Below the pieces are notes generated by a model that did not search any database, was not told where the DNA came from, and worked only from the letters and a program-made list of their open reading frames with translations. The translations under genes were made by a program, and so were the position numbers. Shown here one piece after another: positions 50,904-59,072 of a stretch of DNA of 60,058 bases. Numbering within the stretch: position 1 is the first letter of the stretch; each line of letters begins with the position of its first letter. Location of the stretch: contig CAMPEQ010000009.1 in the NCBI GenBank assembly GCA_946803585.1, positions 1 through 60,058 on the forward strand, read 5' to 3'. The stretch is from an uncultured Actinomycetes bacterium (lineage in GTDB: Bacteria; Actinomycetota; Actinomycetes; S36-B12; UBA10799).

Positions 50904-51818
50904 GTGGCTGTCGAGGCACGAGGTTTGACCAAGTCGTTTGGTGACAAGCGCGCGGTAAACAACCTGTCATTCACGCTTGAACCCGGTGTGGTGACCGGTT
51001 TCCTGGGGCCCAACGGGTCAGGGAAGTCCACGACGATGCGGCTCATGCTCGGACTCGACCACGGGGAAGGCACGACCACGTGGGACGGTAAGCGCCTCGC
51101 CGCTCACAAACATGCCACGCAGGTTGTTGGTGCGCACTTAGATGCGCGCTTCTTCAATCCAAACCGAACAGCTCGAGCGCACTTGCGCATGCTGGGCGCT
51201 GAGTCAAATGTGTCCAATGCGCGCGTCGATGAGGTGCTGGACATGGTTGGGTTAGCCGCCGAGGCCAAGAAGCGCCCCAAGACATTCTCACTGGGTATGG
51301 GCCAGCGGCTGGGCCTTGCCGGCGCAATACTTGCTAAGCCGAAGGCACTTCTCCTTGACGAGCCGGCAAACGGATTGGATCCCCAATCGATTCAATGGCT
51401 GCGGGACTTTCTGAAGTTCTATGCCAGCGATGGCAACATCGTCTTCGTATCCAGCCACTTGCTCACAGAGATGCAGCAGATGGCTGAGCATGTCGTGGTG
51501 ATCTCTCGCGGGAGCCTGATCGCTGACGAGTCGGCCAAGTCGTTCATCAATCGGAGTACAAGAAATGACGTGCTGGTGCGAAGCCCACGCCGAACTGAAC
51601 TGAGCAAGGCACTACAGGCGGTTGGAATCCAAGCCAAACCCGACGGTGACGATGGGCTGGCGGTGGCAGCCCAAGATACGGCCGCGATTGGCGACGTCGC
51701 TTTCGCCAACAACATCGCCCTTCATGAGCTGACTCGCCGATCGGCAAGTCTTGAGGAAGCGTTCCTTGAGATGACTGCCAACCAACAGGACTACGCCACG
51801 GGTGGGGGTACCAAATGA
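50904..51818 (+). CDS. ABC transporter ATP-binding protein
   Basis: A 304-residue ATPase of the drug/antibiotic exporter type (CcmA/NatA-like). Walker A 'GPNGSGKST' lies near 36-44, the signature is 'FSLGMGQRLGLAGAI', Walker B 'KALLLDEPANGLDP', and the H-loop 'SSHLLTE'. A C-terminal extension of about 90 residues carries 'RSASLEEAFLEMT'. I chose the GTG at 50904, with AAAGGAG 8 bases upstream. Its stop overlaps the permease start (ATGA). Confidence 0.93.
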   Translation: MAVEARGLTKSFGDKRAVNNLSFTLEPGVVTGFLGPNGSGKSTTMRLMLGLDHGEGTTTWDGKRLAAHKHATQVVGAHLDARFFNPNRTARAHLRMLGAESNVSNARVDEVLDMVGLAAEAKKRPKTFSLGMGQRLGLAGAILAKPKALLLDEPANGLDPQSIQWLRDFLKFYASDGNIVFVSSHLLTEMQQMAEHVVVISRGSLIADESAKSFINRSTRNDVLVRSPRRTELSKALQAVGIQAKPDGDDGLAVAAQDTAAIGDVAFANNIALHELTRRSASLEEAFLEMTANQQDYATGGGTK

Positions 51819-52561
51819 GCGCGGCATTGCGTTACGAATGGCGCAGAATTAGCTCAATTCGATCCACTTGGATCTTGATTGCAATCGCCGTCGCCCTCTC
51901 CAGCGGGCTTGCGCTCCTGTTCTCTTTCTTACTAGGAAGCACCGCCGATGGTGATTCAGATGGTGCTGAAATCACCCTCGATGCCGGTCTCATTCCAGTA
52001 TCCGCGCAGGTGGCGGCCAACTTGCTGGTGCTCGTCGTAGTCAGCACGATTGCTGCTCAGGCGATTGGCCAGGACTATCGACACGGAACGATACGTGTCA
52101 CGCTGACCGAGTTCCCGAACCGAACCGTCGTCTTCTCATCGAAGATCATTATTGCGCTAGCTGTGATCACGGTCGCGTTTGTTCTTTCGCTGGTTGCGGC
52201 AGCAATCGTTCTGGGTGTCGGCGGCAACACCACCGGAAACGGTGATGACCCCCTCGGATCTATTGTTCGAACGTGGCTCTACGCCCTAGGCTTCTGCGCT
52301 ATCGCATTCGCTTTGACGGCGATCACGCGGATACTCGCCCTCGGCGTCGTAATACCGCTGGTCGTAGCTGCGGTGCTTGAGCCGTTGGCATCCTCGCTAC
52401 TGACCAACTACGTGAGCTGGCTACCTGACGCCTTGCCCTTTACGGCCGGGCTGAACTTCGCCAATGGAACCGATGCCCTTCGTGCTGGACTCGTCTTTGG
52501 CGGCTGGACGTTCGCTGCGCTCGCGGTGGCGTACGTGATGTTCACTCGGCGTGATGCCTAG
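51815..52561 (+). CDS. ABC transporter permease (ABC-2 type)
   Basis: A 248-residue permease with six helices. 'LRYEWRRISSIRSTWILIAI' at the start, the amphipathic 'AIGQDYRHGTIRVTLTEFPN' segment and the later 'LYALGFCAIAFALTAI' helix are typical of ABC-2 exporters of the NatB/bacitracin type. It is coupled to the ATPase gene, and its last 11 bases overlap the first crcB gene. Substrate unknown. Confidence 0.88.
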   Translation: MSAALRYEWRRISSIRSTWILIAIAVALSSGLALLFSFLLGSTADGDSDGAEITLDAGLIPVSAQVAANLLVLVVVSTIAAQAIGQDYRHGTIRVTLTEFPNRTVVFSSKIIIALAVITVAFVLSLVAAAIVLGVGGNTTGNGDDPLGSIVRTWLYALGFCAIAFALTAITRILALGVVIPLVVAAVLEPLASSLLTNYVSWLPDALPFTAGLNFANGTDALRAGLVFGGWTFAALAVAYVMFTRRDA

Positions 52562-53051
52562 ATCGACCAATCGTTGGGGCGACGCGGACCTATTTGCAGC
52601 TGCGGCAGTCGGCGGTGCACTCGGGGCGACAGTGCGCTACGCGATGGAGTCGCTGATTCCAACTGCACGTGACGGGTGGCCTACCGCGACGTTCATCGTG
52701 AACCTCACGGGCGCTTTCATCCTGGGCGTGGTGATTGTCCTCGTAGGTCGGTTTGCGCCCGATCCGGCAACTGGACAGGTAAGTCGTCGGATTCGGCCCT
52801 TCCTAGTGACCGGAGTCCTGGGGGGCTACACGACGTTCTCGACCTACATGGTTGAGGCACATGGGTTGCTCGATACCAACCAACCGGTGATGGTTGGCAT
52901 ATACGTCTTTGGGTCGCTGCTACTTGGCGTCCTGCTCGTGGGAATGGGAATGGCAGCGGCCAATCGGGTCCTTCGCTCCCCGGAAGCCCCGATGGGTGCC
53001 AGAACTAGTCAAGGGTTACAAGGGCGCGTCGACACAGAGGATGAGGGGTAG
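52551..53051 (+). CDS. crcB: Fluoride channel Fluc, subunit 1
   Basis: A 166-residue four-helix protein. 'GGALGATVRYAMESLI', 'TFIVNLTGAFILGV' (Asn of the pore), and 'GVLGGYTTFSTYMVE' are the Fluc signatures. A charged C-terminal tail of about 25 residues is extra. Fluc channels let F- leave the cell; they work as dual-topology dimers, and gene pairs such as this one usually form heterodimers. The start GTG (or ATG at 52554) overlaps the ABC permease end. Confidence 0.93.
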   Translation: MMPRSTNRWGDADLFAAAAVGGALGATVRYAMESLIPTARDGWPTATFIVNLTGAFILGVVIVLVGRFAPDPATGQVSRRIRPFLVTGVLGGYTTFSTYMVEAHGLLDTNQPVMVGIYVFGSLLLGVLLVGMGMAAANRVLRSPEAPMGARTSQGLQGRVDTEDEG

Positions 53052-53056
53052 CGGCC

Positions 53057-53443
53057 GTGCTTTGGTTCGCGGTTGCCCTCGGCGCCGCTATTGGTGCACC
53101 AACCCGGTTCGCGATTGAGCGCTGGTTTGTTCGGCGCGATATCAAGGGTTGGCCCTACGGCACTTTTGTGGCGAACCAGGTCGGTTCACTCGTCCTCGGT
53201 CTGCTCACCGGATTCACCTTGGCGATTGCCAACGGCGATTCCCAGGGGTGGATGATTGTTTCCGCATTAGTGGGAACCGGATTCTGCGGGGCACTCACCA
53301 CCTTCAGTGGGTGGGCATCCCAGATTCTCGAACTCACCCGGGATCTTCCGCATTGGCGCGGAGTTGCCTACGCGCTGGTCTCTGTCATGGTTGGTTTCGC
53401 GCTGGCCACCGGCGGATTCGTCGTGGGGCAAGCCTTAGCCTGA
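53057..53443 (+). CDS. crcB: Fluoride channel Fluc, subunit 2
   Basis: A 128-residue Fluc homologue of standard length: 'LGAAIGAPTRFAIERWFV', 'TFVANQVGSLVLGLLTG' and 'GFCGALTTFSGWASQILE'. It begins at a GTG 5 bases after the first crcB stop, the usual arrangement for two oppositely oriented halves of a heterodimeric channel. I see no fluoride riboswitch upstream of the operon. Confidence 0.93.
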   Translation: MLWFAVALGAAIGAPTRFAIERWFVRRDIKGWPYGTFVANQVGSLVLGLLTGFTLAIANGDSQGWMIVSALVGTGFCGALTTFSGWASQILELTRDLPHWRGVAYALVSVMVGFALATGGFVVGQALA

Positions 53444-53472
53444 CCACCTGCTGCCGATCTGATGTCGCCAAC

Positions 53473-54054
53473 CTAGGTTGATGTGATCGCGAGCCACTCG
53501 TCAACCGATTCGTCGTGCGCCTCGCTATCGAGGGAGTCAAAGACCTCGTCGTCGTAGACCAAAGCGATTCTTCGCGGCCCTTTTGGGAAGCGCGGTAGGT
53601 GGGTCAAGCACTTGTCGTAGTACCCGCCGCCACGTCCGAGGCGCGAACCATCTTTCCCAACTGCGAGCGCTGGAATCAGCATTGCGGCACACGCCAGGGG
53701 GTGGAAGGCTTCGAGTGACTCAGCAATCGGCGCTTCTTCGACTCCACTAGCGGTGAGGCGGTGCCAGCTGAGCTCATCACGGCGCGTCCCATCAGGGTTC
53801 TGGTAGTGGGGGACGATGAGGGACGCGCCTGCACGTAGGAGTACCCGGTTGAGCTCGCCTGTCGGCGGTTCCGTGCCAAAAGACTGGTAGCTAGCGATAA
53901 CGCGGGCTTGCTCGCATGCTTTAGCAATGTGCGAGTTACTCAGTACGGCAGCCACGACCTTGTCGTTTAGTTGCTGATCCGTTGGTGCCGACCGAGCTCG
54001 CAGCCTTTCTTTGCGGGCAAAGATCAAAGCCGCACGTTGAACTGACTTTTCCAC
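53473..54054 (-). CDS. 5-formyltetrahydrofolate cyclo-ligase
   Basis: A 193-residue enzyme that converts 5-formyl-THF to 5,10-methenyl-THF with ATP. Family motifs: 'ASYQSFGTEPPT' in the N-terminal half, 'LIPALAVGKDGSRLGRGGGY' and 'YDKCL'. Length is normal. The start is a GTG (54054), 53 bases from divergent galU. The pairing with galU is conserved in mycobacteria (Rv0992c/Rv0993). Confidence 0.93.
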   Translation of the reverse strand: MEKSVQRAALIFARKERLRARSAPTDQQLNDKVVAAVLSNSHIAKACEQARVIASYQSFGTEPPTGELNRVLLRAGASLIVPHYQNPDGTRRDELSWHRLTASGVEEAPIAESLEAFHPLACAAMLIPALAVGKDGSRLGRGGGYYDKCLTHLPRFPKGPRRIALVYDDEVFDSLDSEAHDESVDEWLAITST

Positions 54055-54107
54055 AGCTCATTGTTGCGCGGGTTTCTCGATTGGGAACACCCGGATAGAG
54101 TCGAGCC

Positions 54108-55055
54108 ATGGCAAACGATGAGCGAAGCGCCAATAAGCGCAGCACCGATGAGGACAGAGCCCTGGTAATGACAAAGGCCGTCATTCCCGCAGCCGGCCTT
54201 GGTACCCGTTTCCTTCCGGCAACCAAGGCCCAGCCTAAGGAGATGCTTCCGGTCGTTGACAAGCCCGCGATCCAGTACGTCGTCGAGGAGGCTGTCGGAG
54301 CCGGCTTGACCGACATCTTGATGATTACCGGACGCAACAAGGGCTCCCTCGAGGATCACTTTGACCGCCATCCGTCACTAGAACGGGCCCTGGAGAAGAA
54401 GGGCGATGAGCGTCGACTCGATGCCATAGTTGCCTCGGCTGATCTCGGACAGATCCACTATGTGCGTCAGGGTGAGCCACTCGGCCTAGGCCATGCTGTG
54501 TTGTGCGCCAAGGCACATGTGGGTAATGATCCGTTCGCTGTTCTCCTTGGCGATGACTTGATCGACGCCCGCGACGAGATCCTTCCCGCGATGGCACAAG
54601 TTCGTGCTGATCTGGGAGGTAGCGTCCTGTGTCTGATGGAGGTGCCACCGGAATCCGTTCACCTCTATGGATGCGCAAAGGTCGAAGCGACCGAAACCGA
54701 CGGCGTTGTCCGAGTTCTCGACCTGGTGGAGAAACCGCCTGTCGGGGAGGAGCCATCCAATCTCGTTCTCATCGGCCGCTACCTCCTTGATCCGGCTGTA
54801 TTCGAGGTCCTCGAGTCAACTGGACCTGGTCGGGGCGGCGAGATTCAGTTGACCGACGCTCTTCAGGAGCTCGCGCAGATGCCAGCAGAGGAAGGTGGCG
54901 GTGTCTACGGCGTGGTTTTCGATGGTCGCCGCTATGACACCGGCGACAAGCTCTCGTACCTCAAAGCCAACATCACACTGGCAGCCGAGCACGATGAGCT
55001 TGGGGGGCCGCTGCGGGAATGGTTGGCGGAGTACGTCCAGGAACTAGCGGACTAG
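54108..55055 (+). CDS. galU: UTP-glucose-1-phosphate uridylyltransferase
   Basis: A 315-residue enzyme making UDP-glucose for glycans. It shows 'VIPAAGLGTRFLPATKAQPK' and 'EMLPVVDKPAIQYVVEEAV', the nucleotide-binding 'GDDLID', 'VLDLVEKPP' and 'GGEIQLTDALQELA'. The ATG at 54108 gives a 20-residue polar lead; an ATG at 54168 starts the core fold and is also plausible. glp follows directly. Confidence 0.94.
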   Translation: MANDERSANKRSTDEDRALVMTKAVIPAAGLGTRFLPATKAQPKEMLPVVDKPAIQYVVEEAVGAGLTDILMITGRNKGSLEDHFDRHPSLERALEKKGDERRLDAIVASADLGQIHYVRQGEPLGLGHAVLCAKAHVGNDPFAVLLGDDLIDARDEILPAMAQVRADLGGSVLCLMEVPPESVHLYGCAKVEATETDGVVRVLDLVEKPPVGEEPSNLVLIGRYLLDPAVFEVLESTGPGRGGEIQLTDALQELAQMPAEEGGGVYGVVFDGRRYDTGDKLSYLKANITLAAEHDELGGPLREWLAEYVQELAD

Positions 55056-55103
55056 TTGGCGGCGTTGCTCAGCGCTGGGTCGACGACGGCGAGGCGGGAC
55101 CGT

Positions 55104-56387
55104 ATGACTGTCAGTGGGCGCGGGGCGACACGCACTCTTGATGAGCAGATCGACGCGGCCGTCATGTTGGCGCAGCCACTTCAGCCGCTTCAACTACCGC
55201 TATCGGCGGCCCATGGGTGCGTGCTGGCTGCTGATGTCACCGCATCGCGAAGCGTTCCGTCATTCCCTACCGCAACCGTGAGTGGGTACGCGATCGATGC
55301 CGGTACTGCCGTGGCCGTGCAGTCTGGTCACACCGCCTCGCTGGAAGTAGTTGACTCGCTGCGGCCAGGATTCGAGTCCGACTTCCCGGTTACGGCCCGA
55401 CAGACCGTCTATCTGACGTCAGGGTCCATGGTTCCGGCTAGCTGCACTGCTGTCGTTGATCGGCCAGAAAAAGTCCCACGCCGACTGTCTGGCCATTCGT
55501 GTGTTGTCGACATTACGGACCGCATTGAACCTGGCTCCGGCATCGCCCTCCCAGGCAGCCACCTGTTCCGCGATGAAGTCGTCGTCCCGGCGGGTACGAC
55601 GTTGACCGACCGGGCAGTGGCAGCCGTAGTAGCAGCTGGTCGGGCGAGGGTGAGTGTCTTCCCGCAGCCGCGCGTTTTGATCGTCACAGTGGGGGACGAG
55701 CTGGTCCAGATTGATGAGGAGCTCTCCGTTGGGCTAGTTCACGATGCGGTGATGCCCATGCTGTTATCGGCAGTCACTGCGGCAGGCGGGCATTCGGTTC
55801 GCAGCGTGCCCGTTCGTCGCGATTCCAAGTCGTTAGCGACCGCCCTCGTCGATGAGGTGGCACGCGCCGACTTGATCGTTGTGCTGTCGACGGTGAGCGC
55901 AGGACGTGAGATCGACGAGTTGGTACCCGAGGCCTTGGCACAACTTGGTGGCGATCGGGTCGAATACTGCCGCGTCGAACCTGGCGAGTGGATCGGCGTG
56001 ACACAGATCTGCCCGGGTGGGGTGAATGACGATCGAGTACCGCTCGTCGTTCTCAACAGGCAGGAGTTGGCGGCCTATGTGGGGTTTGAGCTAGTTGTTC
56101 GACCGATGATCGCCGCGATGGCTGGACGCAAGCAGATCTATCGTCGCCTCGAGAGCGCGACCCTCACCCAGTCGCTGGAGGAATCGGATGGAACACCGAG
56201 GCTTCTGCCTGCTCAAACGACCGTCGATCCAACATCTGGTGAATTGTTGGTCCAGCCGATGCGTGAGTCAGTGGATTCGGCCAGTTTATGGCTGTATCGT
56301 GCTGACTCAATCATGATCATTCCTGCGGATGTCGCGAGCCTAGCGCCCGGAGATAGCGTTGCCCTGATCGATTTGGCGGAGTCATGA
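55104..56387 (+). CDS. glp: Glp: MoeA/gephyrin-like divisome protein with degenerate catalytic motifs
   Basis: A 427-residue protein with the complete MoeA four-domain plan ('LDEQIDAAVMLAQPL' start, 'VGDEL' at 196-200, C-terminal beta domain). Its active-site motifs are altered: the AMDGYA loop is 'TATVSGYAID' (57-65), the GGVSVG loop is 'STVSAGREID' (262-271), and the GLPGNP loop is 'VVLNRQELAAY' (315-325). A working molybdenum-insertion enzyme should keep these. The galU-here-rimJ-glpR order is that of Corynebacterium Glp, a gephyrin-like partner of FtsZ. The ATG at 55104 starts the fold. Its stop overlaps the rimJ start (ATGA). Assignment is from motifs and context. Confidence 0.8.
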   Translation: MTVSGRGATRTLDEQIDAAVMLAQPLQPLQLPLSAAHGCVLAADVTASRSVPSFPTATVSGYAIDAGTAVAVQSGHTASLEVVDSLRPGFESDFPVTARQTVYLTSGSMVPASCTAVVDRPEKVPRRLSGHSCVVDITDRIEPGSGIALPGSHLFRDEVVVPAGTTLTDRAVAAVVAAGRARVSVFPQPRVLIVTVGDELVQIDEELSVGLVHDAVMPMLLSAVTAAGGHSVRSVPVRRDSKSLATALVDEVARADLIVVLSTVSAGREIDELVPEALAQLGGDRVEYCRVEPGEWIGVTQICPGGVNDDRVPLVVLNRQELAAYVGFELVVRPMIAAMAGRKQIYRRLESATLTQSLEESDGTPRLLPAQTTVDPTSGELLVQPMRESVDSASLWLYRADSIMIIPADVASLAPGDSVALIDLAES

Positions 56388-56989
56388 TTGGTCCAGCGCG
56401 CACGCCGAATCTGCAGTCCGGGCCCATTGGGCTGCGCAGCATTCGCACAAGGGATGCACCGGAATGGCGTGCACTTCGTTCGCGAAACCGCGAGTGGTTG
56501 CTCCAGTGGGATGCGACGTCGCCCGTTGGCGCACAGGACATCCCGCCGACCTTCGCGGCGATGGTGCGCTCACTTCGGGCAGAGGCCCGTGCTGGGCGTA
56601 CCCTTCCATGGGTCATCACGTACAACGGTCGCCTCGTCGGCCAACTGACGGTTGGTGGCATCGCCTACGGCTCGCTTCGGAGTGCACACGCGGGGTACTG
56701 GATTGATCAGAGCTTCGCTGGGCGGGGAGTGGTCCCGATCGCAGTCGCGATGGGGGCGGACTACTGCTTTAACAGCCTTGGACTGCATCGCCTGGAGATC
56801 AACTTAAGGCCCGAGAACATCGCTTCGCGGCGGGTGGTCGAGAAGTTGGGTATGCGATATGAGGGAATCCGCGAAAAGTACTTGCATATCAACGGCTACT
56901 GGCGCGATCACCTCACGTTCGCGATCACTGCCGATGACGTGCCGGGAGGGCTGCTGAACCGGCTCGAGCAGTCCACGGCAACTCAATAG
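56384..56989 (+). CDS. rimJ: RimJ/RimL-family N-acetyltransferase
   Basis: A 201-residue GNAT enzyme of the ribosomal-protein acetylase group: 'GPIGLRSIRTRDAPEWRALR', 'HAGYWIDQSFAGRGVVPIAV' (acetyl-CoA loop), 'LGLHRLEINLRPENIASRRV' and 'KLGMRYEGIREKYLHINGYW'. The substrate protein is not known; in the galU-glp cluster of actinobacteria it is a constant member. ATG overlaps the glp TGA. Confidence 0.88.
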   Translation: MIGPARTPNLQSGPIGLRSIRTRDAPEWRALRSRNREWLLQWDATSPVGAQDIPPTFAAMVRSLRAEARAGRTLPWVITYNGRLVGQLTVGGIAYGSLRSAHAGYWIDQSFAGRGVVPIAVAMGADYCFNSLGLHRLEINLRPENIASRRVVEKLGMRYEGIREKYLHINGYWRDHLTFAITADDVPGGLLNRLEQSTATQ

Positions 56990-57089
56990 AATCGATCTCG
57001 CACCAATTCGGTGATGATTGCCTGAAGATTTATCGAAACACCGAGCCAAAAGCCTGTGCAACCCGTCACGTTTGTCTAAAGTTTGGCTC

Positions 57090-58169
57090 GTGCTCACCGG
57101 GTTGGTTTATGCGGCAGTGATTCTTCTTTGGGCGGTTGTCCTCGTCCCGCAATGGCTCCGACGCCATGAACGCAATGCCGAGCACCGAACTTCCCTGACA
57201 TTCCATCGTGCGATGCGTACGCTAGAGCGCCGCCGCGGAACCCGTGGTGTCAGCAAGGCGCGCCACGATGTCGATGTGACAGTCGCTGGCGCGCGGTCTC
57301 GAGTACATGATCGAGTCTCGTTTGATGACACGGCTAGCTCACCGATCGATGAGCACCTTGACTCGGGCAATGACCCATTCGAAGGATCGGCAACCGAAGA
57401 ACATCTTCGCCATGTTCGCCTCCTCCGGGCCAAGTCGCATGCTGCCCAGACGGCAAGCACTCGACGTCGCCAAGTTCAGCAGATCCTCATCGGTGTCAGC
57501 GTGATTGGTTTCATCCTGATGGTGATGGGTGTCGTCCCGATGCTCTTAGCCCTCATGCCAGCGCTCGCACTCGGTGGTTTCTGGTACCTCGGGCGTCGCC
57601 AGACCGCCGCCGCTGAGCAAGCTCAAACCCGTCGAGTGCGTCGCGAGCGGAGCCGCCAGGGCGACGATCTCGACGGCGAGGCTTCGGGACAACAACGAGC
57701 TTCTTCATCCGCTCGGCGATCCTCTTCACGCTCGGCAAGTTCTAGCGATCGAGCAAGCGAGCAGCGCCGTTCCTCCCGCAGTCGTCGTTCTGGGGCCCGC
57801 CGCCACGTAGACGCTCCAGCGGCAGCCCGTTCGAGCGAGTCGGCAGAGATGGCAGAGGACTTTCGACTGCTGTCCGACGATGAGGTTCAGACTCGCCAGT
57901 CGAGCGCTGCCTCCGGTTCCCGCTGGGAGCCAAGCGAAGCACCGCTTCCTGGCTACCTCGATAGTGCCCGCGCGACCCGGATGCCTCGCAATCTCGACTC
58001 AAGTGTCAACGGTGACTGGACCGGAGAACGAATGGTCGAGCAAGCAGAAGCACTGCGGGTTCCCGAGGCAGATGCAGAGTACGAGCTAGGACTCGATGAC
58101 TTCGTTGCAGTACCGGGCGAAGACGCCGATGACTACGGATACTCACACCGCCGCGCAGTCAACGACTAG
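57090..58169 (+). CDS. glpR: GlpR/SepX-like divisome membrane protein
   Basis: A 359-residue protein with an N-terminal membrane helix and the family lead 'GLVYAAVILLWAVVLVPQWL' followed by 'RRHERNAEHR' and 'FHRAMRTLERRRG'. Two more helices lie at about 136-170 ('ILIGVSVIGFILMVMGVVP'). A long Ser/Arg-rich disordered tail carries 'RSSSRSASSSDRA' type repeats and an acidic end. This matches SepX of Streptomyces and GlpR of Corynebacterium, the membrane receptor of Glp at the division site. I chose the GTG at 57090, which yields the family's usual start directly at the helix; the frame is open to 57018. Confidence 0.83.
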   Translation: MLTGLVYAAVILLWAVVLVPQWLRRHERNAEHRTSLTFHRAMRTLERRRGTRGVSKARHDVDVTVAGARSRVHDRVSFDDTASSPIDEHLDSGNDPFEGSATEEHLRHVRLLRAKSHAAQTASTRRRQVQQILIGVSVIGFILMVMGVVPMLLALMPALALGGFWYLGRRQTAAAEQAQTRRVRRERSRQGDDLDGEASGQQRASSSARRSSSRSASSSDRASEQRRSSRSRRSGARRHVDAPAAARSSESAEMAEDFRLLSDDEVQTRQSSAASGSRWEPSEAPLPGYLDSARATRMPRNLDSSVNGDWTGERMVEQAEALRVPEADAEYELGLDDFVAVPGEDADDYGYSHRRAVND

Positions 58170-58198
58170 CTCGGCGCTATCCTCAAGTTCCACCACTA

Positions 58199-58272
58199 GG
58201 GGCTGTGGCGCAGTTCGGTAGCGCACCTCGTTCGCATCGAGGGGGTCAGGGGTTCGAATCCCCTCAGCTCCA
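58199..58272 (+). tRNA. tRNA-Ala (anticodon CGC)
   Basis: A 74-base cloverleaf: acceptor stem GGGGCTG/CAGCTCC (one G-T), D-arm GCGC...GCGC, anticodon arm CCTCG-TTCGCAT-CGAGG with anticodon CGC, T-arm AGGGG-TTCGAAT-CCCCT. CCA is not encoded. It reads GCG codons. tRNA-Ala after glpR/sepX also occurs in other actinobacteria. Confidence 0.95.
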
Positions 58273-58279
58273 CAAAATG

Positions 58280-58326
58280 GAAACGACCTATCTAGCGACT
58301 TATCTGAGTCGCCGGTAGGTCGTTTC
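58280..58326 (+). terminator. Nested hairpin after tRNA-Ala
   Basis: An 11-bp outer stem (GAAACGACCTA/TAGGTCGTTTC, 58280-58290 with 58316-58326) encloses a 6-bp inner stem (GCGACT/AGTCGC). It starts 8 bases after the tRNA and probably terminates it. Confidence 0.75.
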
Positions 58327-58442
58327 TCGGTTCTAACCGGAATGCGTCGCACGCATTCCAAGCCGGTTGGGCTCCTCGTCAGAGAGACTGTGGATGATGG
58401 CAGTAGACCGTCCACAGTGGTCGACGTAATACGGTTGGTGAG

Positions 58443-58898
58443 ATGAATATTCCAATTGAACTACCGCTAGACAGCGATGGCTTTGTCCGGCGGCGATGTT
58501 CCTCCTGTGAGCGCGACTTCAAATGGCATGAGGGGCCAACCCAAGGCGCACCCGCTGACTACACCTATCCGAACGTTCATTGGTGTCCGCTGTGCGGGGC
58601 GTCTGAAGCGATCGACGGGGCATGGTGGACTGCGGAGCAGAAGGAGTACATTCAAAAGCTCGTCGAGGCTCAGATACCGGGATTGGTCGCGGTTGAACCT
58701 GACGGCACGACGAACAAGAACGCGAACTCAAGGTTTGAGTCTCCGTCAAGCATTGGGACGCAGCCCGCACCACTGGTTGAACGTGATGACATGCAAATGG
58801 TCGCGCCGGTGTGTCATCCGTGGGAACCAGTGAAGGTACCTCTCGATTCGTCGGCCCCATATTTCTGTCTATTGTGCGGTCAGACGTACTCGCTCTAG
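58443..58898 (+). CDS. Small protein with two zinc-ribbon-like halves
   Basis: A 151-residue protein I cannot name. The N-terminal half has two CxxC pairs ('RRCSSCERDF', 'HWCPLCGASE') spaced as in a zinc ribbon, with Trp-rich surroundings ('DGAWWTAEQKEYIQ'). The C-terminal half has a lone Cys plus CxxC ('PVCHPWEPV', 'YFCLLCGQTY'), possibly a second site. A disordered linker joins them. Lies 170 bases past tRNA-Ala, a frequent integration spot, but no integrase is present. Small frame, but the Cys pattern and Trp/His content argue that it is real. Confidence 0.7.
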   Translation: MNIPIELPLDSDGFVRRRCSSCERDFKWHEGPTQGAPADYTYPNVHWCPLCGASEAIDGAWWTAEQKEYIQKLVEAQIPGLVAVEPDGTTNKNANSRFESPSSIGTQPAPLVERDDMQMVAPVCHPWEPVKVPLDSSAPYFCLLCGQTYSL

Positions 58899-59001
58899 GT
58901 TCTGGAGCGCTCACTCGGGCAGCCTTCTTTGGAAGCTATGACCAGATCCACGGTCATCCGGCGAGATGCCGTGCCTCGAGGAAGTCCGCGATCCAGTTGC
59001 A

Positions 59002-59046
59002 ACGCGACGAACCCCCGCCGATCGTGATGGCGGGGGTTCGTCGCGT
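59002..59046. terminator. Long bidirectional hairpin between convergent genes
   Basis: An 18-bp perfect stem (positions 59002-59019 and 59029-59046; core CGACGAACCCCCGCC) with a 9-base loop. It lies between the zinc-ribbon gene and the convergent secreted-protein gene, which is the usual place for a shared terminator. No T-run. Confidence 0.8.
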
Positions 59047-59072
59047 ATCGAATTATTCGGTACTGCCTATCT

